Numbered from the stretch's first letter, positions 17,260-26,789 are shown. The stretch: 64,000 nucleotides of DNA from Aeromicrobium panaciterrae (GCF_031457275.1 NZ_JAVDWH010000001.1:248001-312000); one strand, 5' to 3'. Program-made: numbers and translations. The notes: a model not told the origin generated them from the letters alone.

Positions 17260-18618
17260 TCAGTCGGCGACGAAGAACATCCGCTTGTTGACGAACTCGT
17301 CCATACCGAGCGGGCCGAGTTCGCGCCCGAAGCCAGAACGTTTGACGCCACCGAACGGGATCTCGGCACCTTCGCCGGCGGTCGAGTTGACGTTGGCCAT
17401 ACCGACCTCCAGCTGCTGCGCAATCTTCTGGGCGCGTGCCGGATCGGCGCTGAACACCGAGCCGCCCAGTCCATAAGCAGTGTCGTTCGCGAGCGCCAAC
17501 GCCTCTTCATCGCTGCCGACCTTGTAGACGACGGCCACCGGTCCAAACAGCTCCTCGGAGTACGCCCGCATGTCCTTCGTGACCCCGGTCAGCACCGCCG
17601 GCGAATAGAACGCAGCCGGCGCCTCACTCAGCTCGCCGCCGGCGTGCAACGTGGCACCCTTGCTGACCGCGTCGTCGACCTGGCCGGCGAGCGCTTCCGC
17701 CGCAGCCCGCGACGACACGGGTGAGAAGGTGCCGGGCTCGATCGCGCGCGCCTTCTCGGTCAACTTGCTCACAAAGTCGTCGAAGAGGTCGTCCATCACG
17801 ATCATCCGCTTGTTGGCATTGCAAGCCTGGCCCGTGTTGTACATCCGGAAGTCCCACGCATTGCCGACAACTCCGTCGAGGTCCGCGGTGTCGAGTACGA
17901 CCATCGGGTCAGACCCACCCAGCTCGAGGACACACTTCTTCAGGTTCTTGCCCGCCAGCGCTGCGACGATCGAACCTGCCCGCTCCGATCCCGTCAGTGA
18001 GACGCCCTGGATCCGTGGATCGGCGATGATCGTCTCGATCTGATCGTGCGACGCAAACACGTTGACGTACACACCGTCGGGCACCCCGGCGTCCTTCATG
18101 ATCTGCTCGACCGCCAGCGCTGATCCCGGCACCGACTCGGCGTGCTTGAGGATGATGGTGTTGCCGAGCATCAGGTTGGGCGCTGCAAAACGTGCGATCT
18201 GGTAGTACGGGAAGTTCCACGGCATGATCCCCAGCAATGGCCCGACCGGGAGCTTCTGGACGACCGCCGTGCCGCCTGAGAACGTCTTGATCGGCTGGTC
18301 GGCAGCCAAGGTGGGGCCTTCAGTCGCGAAGTACTTGAAGATCGCCTCGCAGAACTCGACCTCCTCGACGCCCTCACTGAGCGGCTTGCCCATCTCGGTG
18401 GTCGCAATGGCCGCGAGTTCGTCGGCGCGCTCCGCGAACAGCACCGCAACCTTCGTGACGACCTCCGCGCGGTCGGCAATCGGGACGTCCTTCCATGAGG
18501 CGTATGCCGAGTGGGATGCCGTGAGCGCAGTCTGGATCTCCGCGTCCGTCGCGGTGTCGTAGGTCTCGACGACCTCACCGGAAGCCGGGTTGGTCACCTG
18601 GTAGGCGGGGTGGGTCAT
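17260..18618 (-). CDS. gabD: NAD(P)-dependent succinate-semialdehyde dehydrogenase
   Basis: A 452-residue aldehyde dehydrogenase. Motifs: MPWNFPYYQ (cofactor region), SLTGSERAGS, the general-base glutamate in LELGGSDP and the catalytic cysteine in NTGQACNA. The short N-terminus and length fit the SSADH group. It oxidises succinate semialdehyde to succinate, so GABA carbon enters the TCA cycle. It starts 47 bases after the second permease gene in the same direction, making it the probable last gene of the transporter operon. Confidence 0.9.
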   Translation of the reverse strand: MTHPAYQVTNPASGEVVETYDTATDAEIQTALTASHSAYASWKDVPIADRAEVVTKVAVLFAERADELAAIATTEMGKPLSEGVEEVEFCEAIFKYFATEGPTLAADQPIKTFSGGTAVVQKLPVGPLLGIMPWNFPYYQIARFAAPNLMLGNTIILKHAESVPGSALAVEQIMKDAGVPDGVYVNVFASHDQIETIIADPRIQGVSLTGSERAGSIVAALAGKNLKKCVLELGGSDPMVVLDTADLDGVVGNAWDFRMYNTGQACNANKRMIVMDDLFDDFVSKLTEKARAIEPGTFSPVSSRAAAEALAGQVDDAVSKGATLHAGGELSEAPAAFYSPAVLTGVTKDMRAYSEELFGPVAVVYKVGSDEEALALANDTAYGLGGSVFSADPARAQKIAQQLEVGMANVNSTAGEGAEIPFGGVKRSGFGRELGPLGMDEFVNKRMFFVAD

Positions 18619-18665
18619 GGCTGGCTCCTGTCTCGGATTACGCGTGGTTCGTCCATCATGGTCAT

Positions 18666-19466
18666 CTAACGCAAGGCCTCGTTGTCGCCGCTGATCTTCT
18701 GGGCGAGCCAGATCGGGAGGACCGACAGCAGGATCAGGACGACCGCAACGACGTTGACGATGGGTGCCTGGTTGGGCCGGAAGAGGTTGTCGAGGATCCA
18801 GATCGGCAGCGTCTTGACACCTGCACCGGCCGTGAAGGTCGTCACGATGATCTCGTCGAAGCTGAGGGCGAATGCCAGCAGTCCACCCGCCAGTAGGGCA
18901 GAGCGGAGCTGCGGGAACGTCACCAGCCGGAACGTCGTCCAGACGCCAGCGCCCAGATCAGCGGAAGCCTCCTCGAAGTTGCCCCCCATACGACGCAGCC
19001 TGGCCTGAACGTTGTTGAAGACCGTGACGATGCAGAACGTCGAGTGGGCAATGATCACTGTCAGGATCGACAGCTGGAGGCTGAGGATCCCGCGGAACGC
19101 GTTGTTGAGTGCGATGCCCGTGACGATGCCCGGCAATGCAATCGGCAGGATCACCAGCAGGTTCACCGAGCTCTTGCCGAAGAAGTCGTAACGCTGGAGC
19201 GCCAGCGACATCAGGGTGCCCAGCACCAGCGCGATCACGGTCGATGCCAGCGCCACCTCGACGCTGGTGATGACGGCATCACGCGCTCCCTCACTATGGA
19301 ATGCGCGCTGCCACCAGTCGAAGGTCAACCCCGGCGGCGGCCAGGTCAGCGACCGGCTCGTGTTGAACGAGTTGAGTACGACGACGGCCAGTGGCAGGTA
19401 CATGAGCAGCAGGATCAGGGCGGTCAGTCCCGCGAGGAGACGTCGTATGGAGGTGCTCAGGGTCAT
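18666..19466 (-). CDS. ABC transporter permease, PotC-like
   Basis: A 266-residue inner-membrane permease with about six helices. The EAA-type loop is visible as EEASADLGAGVWTTFRLVTFP, which docks on the ATPase. Resembles PotC/YdcV of spermidine/putrescine or GABA importers. It starts nine bases after the stop of the partner permease gene. Confidence 0.9.
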   Translation of the reverse strand: MTLSTSIRRLLAGLTALILLLMYLPLAVVVLNSFNTSRSLTWPPPGLTFDWWQRAFHSEGARDAVITSVEVALASTVIALVLGTLMSLALQRYDFFGKSSVNLLVILPIALPGIVTGIALNNAFRGILSLQLSILTVIIAHSTFCIVTVFNNVQARLRRMGGNFEEASADLGAGVWTTFRLVTFPQLRSALLAGGLLAFALSFDEIIVTTFTAGAGVKTLPIWILDNLFRPNQAPIVNVVAVVLILLSVLPIWLAQKISGDNEALR

Positions 19467-19475
19467 CGCGTATGC

Positions 19476-20387
19476 CTACAAATTCTCGAGGGCACCCGTA
19501 CGGCGCACTGCCGTCAGGTAGCCCACCATGATGACGATGGGAATCAGGGCGATCGCCGCTGCCAGCGGCAGATTGTTGGCCGCACCGACGTTGGTGTAGA
19601 CGAGGTTGCCGAGCATCTGGTTGGCACCGCCGACGATGTTGACCGTGATGTAGTCGCCGAGCGTCAGCGAAAAGCTGAAGATCGAGCCCGCGATGATCGC
19701 CGGCGTCAGCATCGGCAGAACGATTGTGCGCATGGTCTGCCACGTCGAGGCGCCAAGGTCGCCCGAGGCGTCGAGCAGAGAGTTCGGCACCCGTTCGAGT
19801 CCGGCGAAGATCGGCAGGATGACGTACGGCAACCAGATGTACGCCTGGGTGATGACGACAGCAGTGAGGCCATAGCCGGGGGTGTCGAGGCCGATCCTGC
19901 TCGCCGCCCACTGGAAGATGCCGCCGTCCGACAGCACTGACCGCCACGCGAACGCCTTGACGAGGTAGCTCGCCCAGAGGGGCGTCAGGACCGCAATGAC
20001 GAGGATCCGCTGCATACGCTTCGAGGCGAGCTTGGCCATGTAGAACGCGATCGGCAGCGCGATGAGGATGTCGATCACCGTGACAAGTGCCGCGACTCCG
20101 ACCGTGCGCAAAGTGACGGTCCGATAGAGCGACTCGGTCGTGATCTCCTTGAGGTTGTCGAACGTCAGGCTGCGATTGATCTCGCCGGTGAAGCTGTCGA
20201 CAGTCCACAACGCCGACACCAACAGCGCCGCAAGCGCCACGACGTACACCATCACCAGCCACGTCAGCGGAGCAGCGAGCAACAGCGCGAGCCGAGTACG
20301 CGGTCTGGCATTCAAGGTCGATGAGACACGCCGCGCAGCCGTCCCCCGCGGTGGGGGAACGGCTGCGCGAGCTGTGTCTACCGACAT
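19476..20387 (-). CDS. ABC transporter permease, PotB-like
   Basis: About 303 residues from the ATG at 20387 (MSVDTARAAVPPPRG), which lies 14 bases after the binding-protein stop and behind an AGAAAGA stretch. A longer frame would overlap the binding-protein gene. About six membrane helices; coupling loop LLDASGDLGASTWQTMRTIV. The hydrophilic N-terminal 45 residues are longer than in E. coli PotB. It pairs with the permease encoded next. Confidence 0.9.
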   Translation of the reverse strand: MSVDTARAAVPPPRGTAARRVSSTLNARPRTRLALLLAAPLTWLVMVYVVALAALLVSALWTVDSFTGEINRSLTFDNLKEITTESLYRTVTLRTVGVAALVTVIDILIALPIAFYMAKLASKRMQRILVIAVLTPLWASYLVKAFAWRSVLSDGGIFQWAASRIGLDTPGYGLTAVVITQAYIWLPYVILPIFAGLERVPNSLLDASGDLGASTWQTMRTIVLPMLTPAIIAGSIFSFSLTLGDYITVNIVGGANQMLGNLVYTNVGAANNLPLAAAIALIPIVIMVGYLTAVRRTGALENL

Positions 20388-20401
20388 ATCTGTCTTTCTA
20401 C

Positions 20402-21583
20402 CTAGCCCTTGATCTCCGTCCAGGCCTTCGTCCACTCCGAGTAGTCCATGCACGTGACGTCAGCACGACCGTCGACACACTCGGCGATCGGCGTCTGCCA
20501 GTACCAGAGCTGCTTGGCGAACTCCTCGTCTCCGGCGTTGTACGTCTCGCAGAACGACTTGTCGCTCGCGAAGTCGCAGGCACCCGGGTTGTTGGGAGCC
20601 TCACCGAAGTACTCGGTTGCCTGGGCGTTGGCTTCAGGCGACTCGATGTAGTTGAGCCATGCGTACGCGCAGTTGGGGCTCTTGGCGTGCGACGAGATCA
20701 TCCAGGTGTCGGACCATCCGGTCGAGCCCTCTTCGGGCAGGATCGCCTTGACCTTCGACTTCGCGACCGAGCTCGCGATGACCTGCCACGTCGTTCCGAT
20801 GACCGAGTCACCGGTTTCGAATGCGGAGATCTCCTTGAGGTAGTCCGACCAGTACTCGCCGACGTTCTTGCGCTGTTCCTTGAGCAGGTCGATCGTGGCC
20901 TTGAACTGGTCCTCGTCAAGTGCGTACGGGTTCTCGATCTTGAGCTCCGGCTGATGCTTCATCAGGTAGAGCGCCGCGTCAGCGATGTAGATCGGCGAGT
21001 CGTATGCCGTGACCTTGCCCTTGTACTTCGCAGCCTCGGTCGGATCGAACACCGCAGACCAAGACGTTGGAGCGGGCTTGACCTCGTCCTCGTTGTACAT
21101 CAGCAGGTTGGCGCCATAGCCGTGCGGGACGCCGTAGTGCTTGCCGTCGAACGTGTTCCAGTCCTTGTCCTTCAGGAAGTCGTAGACACCCTCGTAGTTC
21201 GGGATGAGGTCGGTGTTGACCTCAACTGCTTCCTTCGATGCGACCATGCGAGCCGTGAGGTCACCGGACGCGACAACCACGTCGTAGTCGCCGGTCTTGG
21301 CCAGGTTGAACGCTTCATCGGAGGTGCCGTATGACTTGCTGGTGACTTGGCATCCCGTCTCGTCCTCGAAGGCGGTGACCCAGTCAACCTTGGGGTCGTT
21401 GCTGCCGTCCTCGACATAGCCGGGCCACGCCAGGATCGAGACCTTGCTCTCGTTCTTGCCGAGCTTCTTGACTGCCGTGCCACCTTCGGAGTCGCTGCCG
21501 CCGCATGCAGCGAGTGCGACGAGGGCACAGCTGGCGAGCAGGGCGCCGAAAGCCCTCCTGCTCCTTCGGGTTGTCATTCTCAT
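20402..21583 (-). CDS. Spermidine/putrescine-type solute-binding lipoprotein
   Basis: About 393 residues from the ATG at 21583, with GGAG nine bases upstream. The signal ends in a lipobox (LVALAAC-GGS), so the mature protein is lipid-anchored outside the membrane. The body resembles PotD/YdcS-type binding proteins (WPGYVEDGSNDPKVDWV; SKSYGTSDEAFNL). Binding-protein family plus gabD/gabT neighbours suggest GABA, putrescine or a related amine. Upstream in-frame start codons exist; the chosen one gives the cleanest signal peptide. Confidence 0.9.
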   Translation of the reverse strand: MRMTTRRSRRAFGALLASCALVALAACGGSDSEGGTAVKKLGKNESKVSILAWPGYVEDGSNDPKVDWVTAFEDETGCQVTSKSYGTSDEAFNLAKTGDYDVVVASGDLTARMVASKEAVEVNTDLIPNYEGVYDFLKDKDWNTFDGKHYGVPHGYGANLLMYNEDEVKPAPTSWSAVFDPTEAAKYKGKVTAYDSPIYIADAALYLMKHQPELKIENPYALDEDQFKATIDLLKEQRKNVGEYWSDYLKEISAFETGDSVIGTTWQVIASSVAKSKVKAILPEEGSTGWSDTWMISSHAKSPNCAYAWLNYIESPEANAQATEYFGEAPNNPGACDFASDKSFCETYNAGDEEFAKQLWYWQTPIAECVDGRADVTCMDYSEWTKAWTEIKG

Positions 21584-21618
21584 CGGTGTCTCCATCTTTC
21601 GTGGTGGGATTGGAACCT

Positions 21619-22683
21619 TCACGTGAGTGGTACGAGGTCATCGACCGACCAGGTCGCGAGGACCTCGTCGCCCCGCTGATCGTCGGTCTTGCCTCCGGTG
21701 CTCTGCTCGAGCACGACGATCCCCGTGCCGTCGTGGAGTCGTACATGAATGCGATGCCCGGTGCCGAGGTAGATCGACTCGGTGATGACGCCTTCCGTAC
21801 GGATCACGCCGGCGTCGGTAATGGTCGACCCCGACGGGTGCAGCGTGATCTTCTCGGGACGAAGCGCGTGCGTGCCCTCGCGGCCCAGAAGTCGGCTCGA
21901 GGTGGTGCTGTCGAAGATGTTGGACGTACCGACGAACGAGGCAACATACGCCGAAGAGGGCTGCTCGTAGATTTCCCGCGGGGTGCCGAGCTGCACGATC
22001 TTGCCCTCGCTGAACACCGCGACGCGATCGCTCAACGTCAGGGCTTCCTCTTGGTCATGCGTGACGAACACAAACGTGATGCCGAGGTTGCGCTGGAGCT
22101 GCTTGAGCTCGACCTGCATCTGCTCTCGGAGCTTGAGGTCGAGGGCGCCGAGTGGTTCGTCGAGAAGCAGCACCTTCGGGCGCACGACGATCGAGCGAGC
22201 CAGAGCGACCCGCTGCCGCTGGCCGCCCGATAGCTGACCCGGCTGCCGATTGCCCAGATGTGAGAGCTGGACCATGTCCAGCGCCTCGCCGGCCTGCGCC
22301 CGGCGAGCGGCTTTCTTAATCCCGCGTACCCGCAGCCCGTACGCGACGTTGTCGAGCACGCTCATGTGCGGGAACAGCGCGTAATCCTGGAACACCGTGT
22401 TGACGTCGCGGTCGAACGGGGCCTTGGCGGTGACATCCTCGCCCGCGAGCTCGATCGTTCCGGCCGTGACCTGCTCAAAGCCCGCGATCAGGCGCAGCAC
22501 GGTCGTCTTGCCAGATCCTGATGGCCCCAGCATCGAGAAGAACTCGCCATCCGCGATGTCGAGATCAACGTCGTCGACAGCCTTGACGTCACCGAAGTGC
22601 TTGCTGAGGCCACGCAGCGAGATCGCGGTGCCCGGCGACGCGGCTACGCTCGGCGGTGATCCGGCGGACGTACTGACGGCCAT
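21619..22683 (-). CDS. ABC transporter ATP-binding protein, PotA-like
   Basis: A 354-residue ATPase: Walker A GPSGSGKTT, Q-loop FQDYALFPH, signature LSGGQRQR, Walker B VLLLDEPLGALD and the switch histidine in VTHDQ. Residues about 250-350 form the TOBE domain. It is the first gene of the leftward importer operon and powers uptake. AAGGA precedes the ATG by nine bases. The divergent GntR gene starts 138 bases away, so its product probably controls this operon. Confidence 0.93.
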   Translation of the reverse strand: MAVSTSAGSPPSVAASPGTAISLRGLSKHFGDVKAVDDVDLDIADGEFFSMLGPSGSGKTTVLRLIAGFEQVTAGTIELAGEDVTAKAPFDRDVNTVFQDYALFPHMSVLDNVAYGLRVRGIKKAARRAQAGEALDMVQLSHLGNRQPGQLSGGQRQRVALARSIVVRPKVLLLDEPLGALDLKLREQMQVELKQLQRNLGITFVFVTHDQEEALTLSDRVAVFSEGKIVQLGTPREIYEQPSSAYVASFVGTSNIFDSTTSSRLLGREGTHALRPEKITLHPSGSTITDAGVIRTEGVITESIYLGTGHRIHVRLHDGTGIVVLEQSTGGKTDDQRGDEVLATWSVDDLVPLT

Positions 22684-22781
22684 CGCTGATGGTTCCTTCG
22701 GTCGGCGGACGAAGCAGTTCCGGTGTGACCTGGGCCACGCGGTGGCAAAATCATATGGGACCAGATATTAATTGGCTACAC

Positions 22782-22800
22782 CCGGATTGCAACGATCCGG
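22782..22800. promoter_or_regulatory. Inverted repeat before the GntR gene (CCGGAT-N7-ATCCGG)
   Basis: Perfect 6-base arms with a 7-base centre, 20 bases before the regulator ATG and inside the shared importer/GntR control region. A second small symmetric element, TGG-GA-CCA, lies at 22757-22764. Either could be the site for the FadR-type regulator. Confidence 0.4.
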
Positions 22801-22820
22801 TTACGAGATCGAGGGATGAC

Positions 22821-23564
22821 ATGGCGACGGTGCGGAGGCCAGCGACGCGTACGCGCTCCGCGATCTTCGCGCCTTTGGGGGACGAGGGTCGTGCCGTCCG
22901 CGTCGAGAACCGGCTGGCTGAGGCGATCCGTTCCGGCGTCCTGACAGACGGCGAGCGCCTGCCAAGCGAGCCCGAGCTGGCCGCGATGCTCGGAGTTGCC
23001 ACCGTCACCGCGCGCGAAGCGCTCGTCGCCCTGCGCGCGCAAGGACTCGTCACCACTACCCGTGGGCGAGGCGGCGGAAGCTTCGTCACCCGTCCCGAAC
23101 CAAGCGGCGGCGCCGAGCTGGGCAGTCGCCTTGCAGCCATGTCCCGTGTCGAACTGCGTGACCGCGGCACGATCTACGGCGTGATCCTGGCCGGATGCGC
23201 CGAGCTCGCTGCCGAACGGGCTGACGCCTCGGACATCGAGGGCCTGCGCGCTCTCTTGGTCGACGAGAACGAAACCGACGTCGGGCTATGGCGGCATGCC
23301 GACTCAGAGCTCTATCTCTCGGTCGCTGCGCTCACCCAGTCCGCGCGCATGACGCGCGAAGTCGTACGTCTTGAAGCCGACATTGGTGCGCTTTTGCGAC
23401 TCCCGCTCTCCGACCCGGCTTTCCGGGACGCCACCGCAGCGCGACACCTCGCCTTGGTCGACGCGATCGAGGCGCACGCGTCCGACGAGGCTCGGCGATG
23501 CGTACGCGAGCACATCGGTGATGCGCTCGAAAGGCTGGCCGACCTGCACGCCGCGATGCCATGA
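22821..23564 (+). CDS. FadR-type GntR-family transcriptional regulator
   Basis: About 247 residues from the ATG at 22821, with GAGGG seven bases upstream; the reading frame extends further but without family similarity. Residues 25-95 form the winged helix of GntR proteins (LPSEPELAAMLGVATVTARE, then GLVTTTRGRGGGSFV). The rest is an all-helical FCD-type ligand domain with spaced histidines (HADSELY, ARHLALVDAIEAH, CVREHI). It is divergent from the importer operon and 43 bases before the Cache-protein gene. It probably represses uptake/catabolism until the amine or a product binds. Confidence 0.88.
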   Translation: MATVRRPATRTRSAIFAPLGDEGRAVRVENRLAEAIRSGVLTDGERLPSEPELAAMLGVATVTAREALVALRAQGLVTTTRGRGGGSFVTRPEPSGGAELGSRLAAMSRVELRDRGTIYGVILAGCAELAAERADASDIEGLRALLVDENETDVGLWRHADSELYLSVAALTQSARMTREVVRLEADIGALLRLPLSDPAFRDATAARHLALVDAIEAHASDEARRCVREHIGDALERLADLHAAMP

Positions 23565-23607
23565 TCAACCCACGACTTCGACTCCCACGCGCCCAAGGAG
23601 GACCGAC

Positions 23608-24291
23608 ATGAAGGTCCAGACCGCTGAACTCTCCACGTGCGTCGAAACCATCGAGCGCCACTTCCACGGCATCCTGGCCGAGCTCGAGACGATGCGAGGA
23701 CTCCTCGTCGAGCTGTTCGACCAAGGTCCCGTCGATTCGGCGGTCGCCCGTGCGCAGATCGAGCCGCACGTTCGCGGATTCCTCGCGACAGCCGACATCG
23801 TCGGCGCGGGCTACGTGGCCGCCCGCAACGCACTGAGCGACGAGCCGCTCTACTTGGCGTGGTGGCAGGGAGACGACCAGCAGCTGCTCGCTGAGTCGGA
23901 TGCGCCAGGCACAGGCGACCCGCTCGACTACACCCGTCACCCGTGGTTCCGTACGCCGGAACGCACCGGGCAGCCGTACGTCACCGGCCCCTACGTCGAC
24001 TTCGTGTGCACTGACGAGTACGTCATGACCTCGACCGCGCCAGTGATCTCGAGAGGCTCGATGGTCGGTGTCGTCGGAGCCGACACCCTGGTCGAGACCC
24101 TCGAGGGCCTGCTTCTCCCGTCACTACGGTCCGCCGACGCAACACTCGTCAACGACCAGGGACGCACGGTCGTGTCGGCCGATCCGCACCTTGCGACCGG
24201 CAGCCTTCTCGACCTGTCGACGTACGCCGAAGTCGTTCCCTGCCGCGACCTTCCGATGTCGGTCGTCAGACGTGAACGGCCGGTCGACTGA
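23608..24291 (+). CDS. Soluble Cache-domain protein
   Basis: 227 residues from the ATG at 23608 (AAGGAGG seven bases upstream). There is no signal peptide and no membrane helix. Residues about 80-190 carry a Cache pattern: LYLAWWQ, DYTRHPWFRTPERTGQPYV, TGPYVDFVCTDEYVMTSTAPV and a GVVGADTLVETLE strand. Cache domains usually lie outside the membrane in chemoreceptors and kinases; a free-standing cytosolic one is uncommon. Following the GntR gene, it may bind the same amine and assist the regulator or the enzymes. Function is inference. Confidence 0.75.
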   Translation: MKVQTAELSTCVETIERHFHGILAELETMRGLLVELFDQGPVDSAVARAQIEPHVRGFLATADIVGAGYVAARNALSDEPLYLAWWQGDDQQLLAESDAPGTGDPLDYTRHPWFRTPERTGQPYVTGPYVDFVCTDEYVMTSTAPVISRGSMVGVVGADTLVETLEGLLLPSLRSADATLVNDQGRTVVSADPHLATGSLLDLSTYAEVVPCRDLPMSVVRRERPVD

Positions 24292-24886
24292 GCCGGATGT
24301 AGAACGTCGAGATCGCCAACGCGAGCACCAGAACACCGACGCTGACGATCGCCACGGCGCCAGTACCGTGCGCGTCGATGTCAAGGAAGTCGTACGGCAC
24401 CTTCGAGAACTTGCCGTCCTCCACCAGGTACTTCGGTGATCCCACCTCGGCTCGGATCAGCGTGTACGCCAGCCAGCCCATCGCCCACACCAGGAACCAG
24501 AGCGCACTCTTGTCCAACCGAGTGCGAGGCTTGAGGAACACGAAACCGACCACCGCCATCGCAGGCACCACGTAGTGGAACGCTTTGTCAGTCCACCAGT
24601 CGACCCCGTCAAGCTTCACGGCTCCGGCGAGGATGGTCGAGAAGATAATGCCGGTGATCGTGATTCCGACCAACCCGCCGAGACGCAGGATGCCGAACGC
24701 CGTACCGCCCCGTTCCGGCTTCAGGACGACCAGCCAGCAGGCGATCGCGACCAAGATGTTGGACTCGACAGTGAAGTAGCTGAAGAAATTGACGACGCTG
24801 CCATCACGGTCGAGCACCAGGACGAACTGCACGACCAGGGCAACGGTGGCGATCAGGGCAATGGCGCCATGCCAGAGACGACTCAT
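24266..24886 (-). CDS. Pr6Pr/FAR-17a-like membrane protein
   Basis: A 206-residue protein with about six hydrophobic helices. The segments NFFSYFTVESNILVAIACWL and VDWWTDKAFHYVVPAMAVVGF are characteristic of the bacterial Pr6Pr family, related to eukaryotic FAR-17a/AIG1 proteins, which in animals hydrolyse fatty-acid esters of hydroxy fatty acids. Activity in bacteria is unknown. It overlaps the end of the convergent Cache gene by 26 bases. Confidence 0.75.
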   Translation of the reverse strand: MSRLWHGAIALIATVALVVQFVLVLDRDGSVVNFFSYFTVESNILVAIACWLVVLKPERGGTAFGILRLGGLVGITITGIIFSTILAGAVKLDGVDWWTDKAFHYVVPAMAVVGFVFLKPRTRLDKSALWFLVWAMGWLAYTLIRAEVGSPKYLVEDGKFSKVPYDFLDIDAHGTGAVAIVSVGVLVLALAISTFYIRLSRPAVHV

Positions 24887-24911
24887 GCGGCGAGACTAGC
24901 GGCTCAGAACG

Positions 24912-25499
24912 TCAGCGCCCCTGCAGTGCATCGAGCGCAACGGCCATCGCGGTGGCGACTCTCCAGTCGAGCTGCCAGCCGCTCTCGAGCTTGGGGACCG
25001 TGAGCTCATACCGGTCCTTCAGCGACCGTTGACGCTCCGACGTGAGGATGATCTGCCCATCGGGCGCCGTGAAGTCGAAGTGGAAGCGCAGGAAGATCGG
25101 CAGCTCCCCCACGAGGTCCAGGACTCGCCTGGCGATCGCGACGCCCTGGCTGCGCTCCTGACCCACCGAGGTGAGTCCGTCCGGTGTCGACAGGTGCCAG
25201 GTCGAGCGCAGCAGCGACTTGCCGAAGTCCTTGCGGAATTCGCCGATCGGGTTGCCGTCCTTGTCGGTGACGTCGTACGTCGCGGCGAGGTCCATCCGTG
25301 TGCGCGCCTTGAACCCGAAGATCGGATCGGTCTTGGCGGCGTCGGTGTAGAACGTGACCTGCTCCTTGAACGCCATCCGCTTCTGCTCGGCGAATGCCAT
25401 CAGCGGCCCTTCGGTCCCGTCGTCGGCAAGCGGGTACAGCTCATACCGGTTGACCATCAGGGTGATCTTCTGACGCAGGGCAAAGCGAGTTTCGGTCAT
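24912..25499 (-). CDS. LURP-one-related/tubby-like fold protein
   Basis: A 195-residue protein beginning MTETRFALRQKITLMVNRYE. The run of alternating strands and turns (LMAFAEQKRMAFKEQVTFYTD, FGFKARTRMDLAATYDVTDKDG, GEFRKDFGKSLLRSTW) resembles the LURP-one/phospholipid scramblase-like beta-barrel family. No catalytic motif or signal peptide. The final helix (VATAMAVALDAL) may be buried, as in tubby-like folds. It is followed, 25 bases on, by the Pr6Pr gene in the same direction. Function unknown. Confidence 0.55.
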   Translation of the reverse strand: MTETRFALRQKITLMVNRYELYPLADDGTEGPLMAFAEQKRMAFKEQVTFYTDAAKTDPIFGFKARTRMDLAATYDVTDKDGNPIGEFRKDFGKSLLRSTWHLSTPDGLTSVGQERSQGVAIARRVLDLVGELPIFLRFHFDFTAPDGQIILTSERQRSLKDRYELTVPKLESGWQLDWRVATAMAVALDALQGR

Positions 25500-25511
25500 G
25501 ACCTGAGTCTC

Positions 25512-26750
25512 TCAGCGCAGGGGGTCGAATGACGAAAGCAGCCCTGCATCCTCACCGCGCGCGATCTGCTCGGCGAGCAGTTTGCCGCTCAAGGGGCCGA
25601 GGGCGATGCCCCACATCCCGTGGCCACCAGACACGAATACGCGCGGAGATTTCGTACGGCCCACGAGCGGTAGACCGTCAGCGGTGCAGGGGCGAGAACC
25701 GACCCACTCGTCGGAACGCGCTTCCCAGTCTACTCCGGTCAACATCGGCTTGGCCGCATCGACGATCGCCTTGATACGGCGCGGATCGAGGGGCGCATCG
25801 GGTTTGCGGAACTCCATCATTCCGGCGACGCGCAGCCCATCGCCGAGCGGCGTGGCTGCCACCCGTTGCGCCGGGAAGTAGATCGGCGCGACCGGCATGT
25901 GCTCGGGCTGCACCGTGAAGCTGTAGCCGCGACCTGCCTGCACGATCGTCGAGACACCGAAATCGCGGGCCAACGACCCAAGCCACGTTCCGGTGGCGAC
26001 CACCACGGCATCAGCGACCAGCGGCTCGCCATTTCTGACCTCAAGCTCCACGCCGGCGCCGGAGTCGCGGATCTCGCGTATGTCGGCGTCGACTATCTCC
26101 GCTCCACGAACGCGTACGGAGTCTGCGAGGGCATGAACGAAGCGGCCCGGGTTGATGAACCGCTGCTCAGCGAGCCGAACACCGCAGGTCACAGCCTCGC
26201 CGAAGGTCGGGACGAGCGTATGGATCTCGCCGCTGTCGAGCAGCGAGTATGCAGTCCGCCGACCGAGTTCGGCCACGTGGTCGAACTCGTCGATCAGCTT
26301 CTGCCGATCGGACTCCGATGCGAATGCCGCGATGAACGGCTCCGCAGGCTTGGTCGGCTCGCTCAGTCCTTCGAGCTCGTCAAAGGCATCGAGTGCCATC
26401 GCGTTCGCCTGGTTGAACACTGTCATCGCCGCACGCCACTTCGACGACGTGCAGTGTCGGGTGAAGTCGGCGAGGAACTTCAGCAGTCGAGGGTTGGTCG
26501 TCAGCGGCACATACACGGGCGACGACGGGCTCAGCGTGGCCTTGATGCCACCGGCCAGAATCGCCGGATCGGGAAGCGGCAGGGTGAGCGATGGCGCGAG
26601 CCACCCGGCGTTGCCCCATGAGGAGCCCGCTGCGACGCCGCCGCGGTCGACCACGGTGACGCGAATCCCTTCGCGCTGGAGGAACCACGCGGTCGAAAGA
26701 CCGACCATGCCCGCACCTACGACGATGACGTGCTCGGGGCGGGAGCTCAT
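25512..26750 (-). CDS. FAD-dependent D-amino-acid dehydrogenase-like oxidoreductase
   Basis: A 412-residue DAO-family flavoenzyme. The FAD-binding start is VIVVGAGMVGLSTAWFLQRE; the C-terminal FAD contact is VFVSGGHGMWGIALGP. ACTADGLPLVG-type residues appear as RPCTADGLPLVGRT. The overall pattern fits DadA, which deaminates D-amino acids and passes electrons to the respiratory chain. It begins the leftward run that includes the LURP-like and Pr6Pr genes and is divergent from ku. Confidence 0.85.
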   Translation of the reverse strand: MSSRPEHVIVVGAGMVGLSTAWFLQREGIRVTVVDRGGVAAGSSWGNAGWLAPSLTLPLPDPAILAGGIKATLSPSSPVYVPLTTNPRLLKFLADFTRHCTSSKWRAAMTVFNQANAMALDAFDELEGLSEPTKPAEPFIAAFASESDRQKLIDEFDHVAELGRRTAYSLLDSGEIHTLVPTFGEAVTCGVRLAEQRFINPGRFVHALADSVRVRGAEIVDADIREIRDSGAGVELEVRNGEPLVADAVVVATGTWLGSLARDFGVSTIVQAGRGYSFTVQPEHMPVAPIYFPAQRVAATPLGDGLRVAGMMEFRKPDAPLDPRRIKAIVDAAKPMLTGVDWEARSDEWVGSRPCTADGLPLVGRTKSPRVFVSGGHGMWGIALGPLSGKLLAEQIARGEDAGLLSSFDPLR

Positions 26751-26789
26751 GGCTCCATTGTGGGGCCAAATCGGCCGCGACTAGCGCTC

